64,000 bases of DNA from an uncultured Moraxella sp. GTDB lineage: Bacteria > Pseudomonadota > Gammaproteobacteria > Pseudomonadales > Moraxellaceae. The position numbers were made by a program, and so were the translations under genes. The notes beneath the pieces are model-generated. The model searched no databases and was not told the origin of the DNA. It was given only the letters and a program-made list of their open reading frames with translations. Location of the stretch: positions 32,056 through 96,055 of the forward strand of contig CALTTC010000005.1 of the NCBI GenBank assembly GCA_943908425.1, written 5' to 3'. Every line of letters begins with the position of its first letter. The first letter of the stretch is position 1. Shown one piece after another: positions 58,575 through 64,000 of this stretch.

Positions 58575-59236
58575 TGGCTAACACCAAAGAGATTTTAACC
58601 AAACCGATTATTAGCAATAACCCCATTGCCTTACAGATTTTGGGGATTTGTTCCGCTCTTGCGGTGACGACCAGCATCAAAAACGCCTTGGTAATGAGCA
58701 TCGCCTTGACCTTGGTAACGGCGTTTTCTAGCTTTTTTATCTCCATTATCCGCAAGCAAATCCCCGCGTCCATTCGTATTATCGTGCAAATGGTGGTGAT
58801 TGCCTCTTTAGTGATTGTGGTGGATCAAGTATTAAAAGCAGTGGCTTATGATGTCAGTAAGGGTCTGTCGGTATTTGTAGGACTTATCATCACCAACTGT
58901 ATTGTGATGGGGCGCGCCGAAGCCTTTGCCATGAGCAATCCGCCTGTGCCAAGCTTCTTGGACGGTATCGGTAACGGGCTTGGTTATTCTGCCGTATTGC
59001 TATTTGTGGCAACCATTCGTGAGCTATTGGGCAATGGCTCGCTGTTTGACATTCAGCTGTTGCACAAGGTAACTGACGGCGGTTGGTATGTGCCAAACGG
59101 CTTATTGCTCTTGCCCCCATCGGCGTTTTTTATCATCGCAGGCTTTATCGCTATTATCCGCCATTTCAAAAAAGACCAAATAGAGCCCGCAGAATTTGTT
59201 ATGAAGCCACAATCTAAAGGCATGGGGGGACACTAA
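58574..59236 (+). CDS. nqrD: Na+-NQR subunit D
   Basis: Membrane subunit holding, with NqrE, an intramembrane iron-sulfur centre in Na+-NQR structures. The 220 residues have six TM helices and the family motifs ICSALAVTTSIKNALVMSI and FVGLIITNCIVMGRAEAFAM, each with a conserved cysteine. Its ATG overlaps the nqrC stop by one base (TAATG). Confidence 0.95.
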   Translation: MANTKEILTKPIISNNPIALQILGICSALAVTTSIKNALVMSIALTLVTAFSSFFISIIRKQIPASIRIIVQMVVIASLVIVVDQVLKAVAYDVSKGLSVFVGLIITNCIVMGRAEAFAMSNPPVPSFLDGIGNGLGYSAVLLFVATIRELLGNGSLFDIQLLHKVTDGGWYVPNGLLLLPPSAFFIIAGFIAIIRHFKKDQIEPAEFVMKPQSKGMGGH

Positions 59237-59844
59237 TGGGGCATTATCTTAATTTATTTATCACGTCCGTATTTATTGAGAATATGGCACTTGCCTACTT
59301 TTTGGGCATGTGTACCTTTATTGCCATCTCCAAAAAAGTATCCACCGCCATCAGCCTTGGCATTGCCGTGATTGTGGTAATGGCCATCACCGTGCCTTTA
59401 AACAATTTATTGTACCAATTTATCCTAAAAGACGGAGCATTGGCGTGGGCAGGCTATCCTGAGCTGGATTTGTCGTTTTTAGGGCTATTAAGCTACATTG
59501 CCTTGATTGCAGCAACCGTGCAGATTATGGAGATGTTTTTGGATAAATTTATGCCGAGCCTTTATAACGCCTTGGGGGTATTTTTGCCCTTGATTACGGT
59601 GAACTGTGCCATTATGGGCGGTGTGTTATTTATGGTTGAGCGTGATTATAATTTTGGCGAATCGGTGGTGTATGGTGTCGGTGCTGGCACAGGCTGGGCA
59701 TTAGCCATCGCCTTATTGGCAGGCATTCGTGAAAAATTAAAATACTCCGATGTGCCAGCCCCGTTGCGTGGACTTGGCATTACCTTTATTACCGTTGGGC
59801 TGATGTCGCTTGGTTTTATGTCGTTTGGCGGTATGTCTTTATAA
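59236..59844 (+). CDS. nqrE: Na+-NQR subunit E
   Basis: Membrane partner of NqrD. The 202 residues show six TM helices, the segment IENMALAYFLGMCTFIAISK and the paired half LPLITVNCAIMGGVLFMVER, each with its cysteine, an inverted-topology repeat related to NqrD. The ATG overlaps the nqrD stop (TAATG). Confidence 0.96.
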   Translation: MGHYLNLFITSVFIENMALAYFLGMCTFIAISKKVSTAISLGIAVIVVMAITVPLNNLLYQFILKDGALAWAGYPELDLSFLGLLSYIALIAATVQIMEMFLDKFMPSLYNALGVFLPLITVNCAIMGGVLFMVERDYNFGESVVYGVGAGTGWALAIALLAGIREKLKYSDVPAPLRGLGITFITVGLMSLGFMSFGGMSL

Positions 59845-59853
59845 GGAGAAGCT

Positions 59854-61086
59854 ATGCAATTTGGTACCGCCATTTTTGGCGTGATTATGTTTACCGTCAT
59901 CATTATGGCATTGGTGGCTGTGATTTTATTTGCTCGCTCAAAGCTTGTCAGCACAGGCAAGGTAACCATTAACATCAACGAAAATCCTGACAACAACATT
60001 CAAGTGGACGCAGGCGGTAAGCTCTTGCAAACGCTTGCCAACCAAGGCATCTTTTTATCATCGGCGTGCGGTGGCGGTGGTACTTGTGGGCAATGTCGCT
60101 GTAAGGTTATAGAAGGCGGTGGCGAGATTTTGCCGACAGAAGAGGGGCATTTTACCCAAGGCGAAATCCGCGACAATATGCGTTTGGCGTGCCAAGTCGC
60201 CGTCAAGCAAGATATGGCGATTGAAATTGACCCTGAATTTTTTGATGTAAAAAAATGGGAATGCGAGGTTATCTCCAATAACAACGTTGCCACATTTATC
60301 AAAGAGCTGGTGCTAAAAATCCCTGAAGGCGAAGAAGTGAATTTTCGCGCAGGGGGCTATGTCCAGCTTGAAGCCCCTGCTTATGAAGTGGCTTATAAAG
60401 ACTTTGATATTCCCGAGCGTTTCCGTGGTGATTGGGAACATTTTGGGCTGTTTGATTTGGTCTCCAAAGTAGACGAGCCAACCATTCGTGCTTATTCCAT
60501 GGCAAACTACCCTGACGAAAAAGGGCTCATTAAATTTAACATTCGTATCGCAAGTCCACCGCCCAGAAGCAAAGGCATTCCCCCGGGCAGAATGTCGTCT
60601 TGGGTCTTTAGCCTAAAACCGGGCGATAAAGTTACTGTATCTGGTCCTTATGGCGAGTTTTTTGCCAAAGACACCAAAGCTGAGATGATTTTTGTCGGTG
60701 GTGGTGCTGGTATGGCACCGATGCGCTCGCATATTTTTGACCAATTAAAACGGCTAAATTCTGACCGCAAAATTAGCTTTTGGTATGGAGCAAGGTCTAA
60801 GCGTGAGATGTTCTATGTAGAAGATTATGACGGACTTGCCGAACAGTTTGACAACTTTGAATGGCACGTTGCCCTATCCGACCCCCAACCTGAAGACAAC
60901 TGGGACGGCTACACTGGCTTTATTCATAACGTATTGTATGAAGAATACCTAAAAGACCACCCTGCCCCTGAAGATTGTGAGTTTTATATGTGTGGTCCAC
61001 CTGTGATGAACGCCGCCGTCATCAAAATGCTCAAAGACTTGGGCGTAGAAGATGAAAATATCTTGCTGGATGATTTTGGTGGTTGA
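59854..61086 (+). CDS. nqrF: Na+-NQR subunit F (NADH-oxidising)
   Basis: Entry point for electrons. The 410 residues have one N-terminal TM, and a [2Fe-2S] ferredoxin domain with cysteines in SSACGGGGTCGQCRCKV and RLACQV. The FAD domain (RAYSMANYP, RMSSWVF) and the NADH domain (FVGGGAGMAPMRSHIF, CEFYMCGPPVMNAAVIKML) follow, ending DDFGG. AAGGAG is close to the ATG. It is the last gene before a clear terminator. Confidence 0.96.
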   Translation: MQFGTAIFGVIMFTVIIMALVAVILFARSKLVSTGKVTININENPDNNIQVDAGGKLLQTLANQGIFLSSACGGGGTCGQCRCKVIEGGGEILPTEEGHFTQGEIRDNMRLACQVAVKQDMAIEIDPEFFDVKKWECEVISNNNVATFIKELVLKIPEGEEVNFRAGGYVQLEAPAYEVAYKDFDIPERFRGDWEHFGLFDLVSKVDEPTIRAYSMANYPDEKGLIKFNIRIASPPPRSKGIPPGRMSSWVFSLKPGDKVTVSGPYGEFFAKDTKAEMIFVGGGAGMAPMRSHIFDQLKRLNSDRKISFWYGARSKREMFYVEDYDGLAEQFDNFEWHVALSDPQPEDNWDGYTGFIHNVLYEEYLKDHPAPEDCEFYMCGPPVMNAAVIKMLKDLGVEDENILLDDFGG

Positions 61087-61098
61087 TTACAATCATAT

Positions 61099-61140
61099 AA
61101 CAAAGTCAATGATGAAAAAATTATTGACTTTGTTCTTTTA
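61099..61140 (+). terminator. nqr operon terminator
   Basis: AACAAAGTCAAT (61099-61110) and ATTGACTTTGTT (61123-61134) form a 12-bp stem with a 12-nt loop, followed by CTTTTA. Confidence 0.82.
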
Positions 61141-61180
61141 ATTTGCTATTTTATAAAAAACTATCTAAACGGAATTAGTT

Positions 61181-61453
61181 ATGAAAAACAAATATATTAT
61201 TCTTTTCAGCATTCTTTTGATATTAAATTCTCCGTGCTACGCTTCTTTTAGTAAATTTACGGCAGCTTATGAAAAATTTCGCCATAATCAAACTAAACAA
61301 GAAAAAGAAACTGTTGAAAAGAGATTAGAAGAAAAAACAAGACGAGTTGATTATCTAGAAAAAGAGCAAATCAGGGTGTACAAAAGAGATCATTGTCAAA
61401 ATAACAGGGCTTGCCGTCAAACTCCGCCCAATCTTCCAAATAGTTTTGAGTAG
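61181..61453 (+). CDS. small exported coiled-coil protein, unknown
   Basis: A 90-residue product with a signal peptide (MKNKYIILFSILLILNSPCY-A). A strongly charged helix of about 45 residues follows (QTKQEKETVEKRLEEKTRRV), then a tail with two cysteines (DHCQNNRACRQTPPN). Codon use is more AT-rich than its neighbours. It follows the nqr terminator and so needs its own promoter (TATTTT/TATAAA near 61147-61160). I do not recognise a family. Confidence 0.6.
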   Translation: MKNKYIILFSILLILNSPCYASFSKFTAAYEKFRHNQTKQEKETVEKRLEEKTRRVDYLEKEQIRVYKRDHCQNNRACRQTPPNLPNSFE

Positions 61454-61456
61454 TAA

Positions 61457-61669
61457 ATGACCCATCTACCCAAACCCTTAAAATATTGGCTAATCGCCAT
61501 CACTGTATTGACATTAGCTAATACCACCATTATGGTATTTTTAAACCAAGAACAACGTGATTTGGCAGAGCTTATTGAATTAAAATACCAACTCGTCCAA
61601 ACTGAGGCACGCCTAAAAGAGCTAGAAACCGCCAAAGCCGAGTACGAGCAAAATCACCCTGCCCCATAA
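61457..61669 (+). CDS. small single-pass membrane coiled-coil protein, unknown
   Basis: A 70-residue product with one TM (about 9-29, YWLIAITVLTLANTTIMVFL) and a cytoplasmic or periplasmic helix of about 35 residues with heptad-like spacing (LAELIELKYQLVQTEARLKE). It has no cysteine, so it is not NqrM. It starts 3 nt after the previous gene and ends 49 nt before apbE, which suggests a unit of small genes near the Na+-NQR maturation gene. Confidence 0.62.
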   Translation: MTHLPKPLKYWLIAITVLTLANTTIMVFLNQEQRDLAELIELKYQLVQTEARLKELETAKAEYEQNHPAP

Positions 61670-61718
61670 CTGCCCATTTTGCGTTATAATAGCAATAAAC
61701 AATACGCTTGGGGCGACA

Positions 61719-62756
61719 ATGAGATATATACTAGGTTTTGCCGTGATAACAGGGCTACTCACCGCTTGCACGCCTGCCCCCACTTACCAAAAACTAAGTG
61801 GCGAGACGATGGGTACAAGCTATCATATCACGTTTGAGACTCCAAAAGCGCTTGATTTATCCGCCTTGCAAGCCCAAATTGACGCACGCCTAAATGACGT
61901 GAATAAAAGTATGTCCACTTATGATGAGACTGCCACCATTATGGCGTTTAATCGTGCTACCGCCGATATGCCCATCACGATTGATGCTGATTTTATGCAG
62001 GTATTAAAGGACAGTTATACTATTTATAAGCAGTCAGGTGGGACGTTTGACCCAACGGTCAAGCCACTTGTGGATTTATGGGGATTTGGCAAAAATTTAA
62101 CCATAGAACGCTTAAATTCCCCGCCCAGCGAGCAAGAAATTAACGCCATTGGTAACCAAATCGGCTTAGACAAAGTACAATTAACAGGCAATACCCTTGT
62201 TAAAACCCAAAACGGCGTTGCCCTTGATTTTTCCGCCATTGCCAAAGGGTATGGCGTGGACACCATCGCTCAGACCTTACACCGTAACGGCATCAACAAT
62301 TATATGGTAGAGATTGGCGGTGAAGTGGCAACGCTTGGGGTCAATCCTGCTGGCAAAGCGTGGCAAATCGCCATTGACACCCCAAGTGATGGCTCAACCG
62401 TGCAAAACCGCACCATCGCCACCACCTTAACCCTACACAACGCCCATCTGGCAACCAGTGGCAACTACCGCAACCACCTTGAGTGGCAAGGCGTACGCTA
62501 CAGCCACACCATCAATCCACACACCGCTCACCCTGTGGCAGACGGCATACCGTCCGTGAGTGTGCTACACGACAGCACTGCCTTGGCAGACGGCTGGGCA
62601 ACGGCTCTCACCGCTATCCCCCAAAAAGATGCCATCAAACTTGCCGATACCGCCAATATCAAAGCCTTATTTATCATCAAAAAAGACAACACAAGCGATG
62701 ATTGGCAAATTATTAAAAGCCCTGCCCTACAAGCCTATGAAAACACCTTACCTTAG
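61719..62756 (+). CDS. apbE: FAD:protein FMN transferase (lipoprotein)
   Basis: Attaches FMN through phosphoester links to threonines of NqrB and NqrC on the periplasmic side. The 345 residues have a lipobox LTAC (Cys17), GETMGTSYHITF, SMSTYDETATIMAFN, GGTFDPTVKPLVDLWGFG, DFSAIAKGYGVDTIA, and the Mg/FAD site YMVEIGGEVATLG and DSTALADGWATAL. Its own TATAAT lies at 61685-61690. Its position after nqr fits the flavinylation role. Confidence 0.94.
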   Translation: MRYILGFAVITGLLTACTPAPTYQKLSGETMGTSYHITFETPKALDLSALQAQIDARLNDVNKSMSTYDETATIMAFNRATADMPITIDADFMQVLKDSYTIYKQSGGTFDPTVKPLVDLWGFGKNLTIERLNSPPSEQEINAIGNQIGLDKVQLTGNTLVKTQNGVALDFSAIAKGYGVDTIAQTLHRNGINNYMVEIGGEVATLGVNPAGKAWQIAIDTPSDGSTVQNRTIATTLTLHNAHLATSGNYRNHLEWQGVRYSHTINPHTAHPVADGIPSVSVLHDSTALADGWATALTAIPQKDAIKLADTANIKALFIIKKDNTSDDWQIIKSPALQAYENTLP

Positions 62757-62872
62757 TATGGCTTGTGCTGTTATTTTGTGCTGATTTCATTTATAATTTA
62801 GCGTCATACAATAGTTAGTAAATCACAGTTAATAGCTAACCGTTAATCGTTTAAGCACTTTAAGGAATTATT

Positions 62873-63238
62873 ATGTCGTTTACCCCATCAGAGCAATTTA
62901 ACCAACGCTGGCTTGATAGTCCGCTTGCTATGAAACAAGCCATTTACGATGAATTGGACGATATCGTGCAGTTATTGCAAGACGATACAGAGCTTGATGA
63001 TTTTAGATTCACCACAGAAGATTTGGCAGGCAAGCTTACTCATTTGCAAACTGCTCATTTACAGACACTAAGACGCCTTGCCCATCAACGCAAAATTGAA
63101 CGTGCCGATGCGTTGGTGCCAGTGCTAGAAAAAACCATTGATGACAAATTAACCGAGCAATTAGCCGTGCTATCCGATGAGCTAAAACAATGGATTAGAC
63201 AGGCCATTCAAGAAGAATTAGATAAAGAGCAACCTTAG
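62873..63238 (+). CDS. helical protein of unknown function
   Basis: A 121-residue acidic, cytosolic-type protein, nearly all helical and rich in Leu, Asp, Glu and Gln (YDELDDIVQLLQDDTELDDF; VLSDELKQWIRQAIQEEL). No cysteine, signal or TM is visible. AAGGA is close to the ATG, and a TATAAT lies near 62792. I do not recognise a family. The next gene is convergent uvrC. Confidence 0.65.
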   Translation: MSFTPSEQFNQRWLDSPLAMKQAIYDELDDIVQLLQDDTELDDFRFTTEDLAGKLTHLQTAHLQTLRRLAHQRKIERADALVPVLEKTIDDKLTEQLAVLSDELKQWIRQAIQEELDKEQP

Positions 63239-63365
63239 CTCAAATTATGGCAACGTAGTTTAAAGCAAACTTTTGACCATCGTTTGTAATCGGTGGTGTT
63301 TTAGCCTAACCATATTTTTACGTCCATCATAATTTTAAGCCCATCACAAGATTAAATCACCATAG

Positions 63366-64000
63366 TTAGCTATGGAGTGCCTTATAAATCGTCCCTGCCA
63401 GCACCTTGCCAATGCCTTTTACGCCAGCAATCTCCGCTTGCGATGCCCCAAGTAGCTGTGATAATCCGCCAAAGTGGGCGAGCAAATCACGGCGACGTTT
63501 TGCCCCAAGACCTGGAATGACCTCAAGCACACTTGCCCCACGTGCTTTATCTCTTTTTTTGCGGTGATTTGTAATGGCAAAGCGGTGAGCTTCGTCCCTG
63601 ATGTGCATTATAAGGTGCAAAGCTTTATGGTCGCTTGGCAAGTCAATCGGGGCGTGGTACAAAAAGTGCAACACCTCAAGCCCTGCTTTTCGCCCCTCGC
63701 CTTTGGCAACGGATATGAGTAGCGTCTCGTTTAGCTTGCCCAGATTTTCTAGCACGTCTTTGGCGACACCCAGCTGACCTTTACCGCCATCAACCAACAA
63801 CAAATCAGGCAAAGGGTGCTTGCTGTAACGGCGATGTAACACCTGACGCATAGCGGCATAATCATCACCGCCTGTAATGTCGTGAATGGCATATTGGCGA
63901 TAATCTCGCTTTCTTGCACCGCCTGTGTCAAAGACCACGCACGAGCCAATCGCCGCCTCGCCCATCGTGTGGCTAATATCAAAGCACTCAATCCGCTCAA
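63366..64000 (-). CDS. uvrC: excinuclease ABC subunit C (5' part outside window)
   Basis: Nuclease subunit of UvrABC repair. The visible C-terminal 210 residues continue to the window edge and contain the RNase H-like domain with IECFDISHTMGEAAIGSCVV, LPDLLLVDGGKGQLGVAKDV (catalytic Asp), the conserved His in RDEAHRFAITNHRKKRDKA, and the C-terminal helix-hairpin-helix pair (VIPGLGAKRRRDLLAHFG, IAGVKGIGKVLAGTIY). The N-terminal GIY-YIG domain is not in the window. Confidence 0.96.
   Translation of the reverse strand, partial: ERIECFDISHTMGEAAIGSCVVFDTGGARKRDYRQYAIHDITGGDDYAAMRQVLHRRYSKHPLPDLLLVDGGKGQLGVAKDVLENLGKLNETLLISVAKGEGRKAGLEVLHFLYHAPIDLPSDHKALHLIMHIRDEAHRFAITNHRKKRDKARGASVLEVIPGLGAKRRRDLLAHFGGLSQLLGASQAEIAGVKGIGKVLAGTIYKALHS

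Noticed and set aside
61457..61669. The 70-residue membrane protein as NqrM
   Set aside because: NqrM has a cluster of cysteines after its membrane helix; this protein has none.
1..64000. CRISPR arrays, insertion sequences, prophage or toxin-antitoxin modules
   Set aside because: No repeat-spacer pattern, transposase, integrase, phage structural gene or recognisable toxin pair was seen on either strand.

Overview
The window is ordinary chromosome from a gammaproteobacterium of the family Moraxellaceae. The best fit is Moraxella sensu lato (M. osloensis/Faucicola-like) or a close relative of Psychrobacter and Acinetobacter. The reasons are an Acinetobacter-type BfmR/BfmS pair, an S10 cluster, nqrABCDEF-apbE, dksA-gluQ, a zinc-uptake locus with divergent znuA, and a moderately AT-rich base composition. 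No insertion sequence, prophage, CRISPR array, plasmid gene or rRNA was seen. Gene identities come from reading the translated sequence and remembered family motifs; no database search was run.

Layout. 1-3951 (minus) is the S10 cluster rpsJ-rplC-rplD-rplW-rplB-rpsS-rplV-rpsC, cut at the left edge and read from a strong promoter near 4190. 4299-9283 (plus) carries pyrC-rnt, tRNA-Glu, a DUF2062 membrane protein and yaaA, then a minus-strand cytochrome c lipoprotein and a plus-strand lipoprotein. 9380-13498 (minus) is branched-chain amino acid synthesis (ilvC; ilvB-ilvN) with a small monooxygenase-like gene. 13811-17929 has a DUF4124 protein, a Kbp/LysM protein and the fatty-acid block rpmF-fabD-fabG-acpP without plsX or fabH. 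yceD follows, divergent from epmC and a YciO-like gene. 19491-25519 holds an outer-membrane protein, a membrane protein, a cold-shock gene with a long leader, etfBA, gor and map. 26177-29674 has thyA-folA facing rpsP-rimM-trmD-rplS.

29836-41145 is the most interesting stretch. An EnvZ-like kinase with no partner converges on a long minus-strand run: atpI-B-E-F-H-A-G-D-C, then only 27 bp later bfmR and bfmS, then a previously overlooked 57-codon gene for a single-pass membrane peptide whose Shine-Dalgarno overlaps the end of bfmS. 41219-45029 is the zinc locus (znuA divergent from zur-znuC-znuB and a CpdA-like phosphodiesterase) with a clear Zur-type palindrome between the divergent genes. dksA-gluQ, ftsW-murD (minus), a PII gene, a DUF2147 protein, a secreted nuclease, mutY, yceI, ispA and tRNA-Phe follow.

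55212-62756 is the Na+-translocating NADH:quinone reductase operon, two small unknown genes and apbE, which flavinylates NqrB and NqrC. The maturation gene nqrM is not present here. The window ends with an unknown helical protein and the 3' part of uvrC.

Physiologically the window joins primary energy conversion (Na+-NQR, ETF, F-type ATP synthase), macromolecule synthesis (ribosomal proteins, EF-P modification, tRNA modification), cell-wall synthesis and envelope stress signalling. No convincing new multi-gene system was found. The strongest novelty candidates are the small gene in the bfmRS operon, the atp-bfmRS junction and the nqrF-apbE small genes. Many predicted promoters carry an extended -10 of the form TGnTAnnnT.
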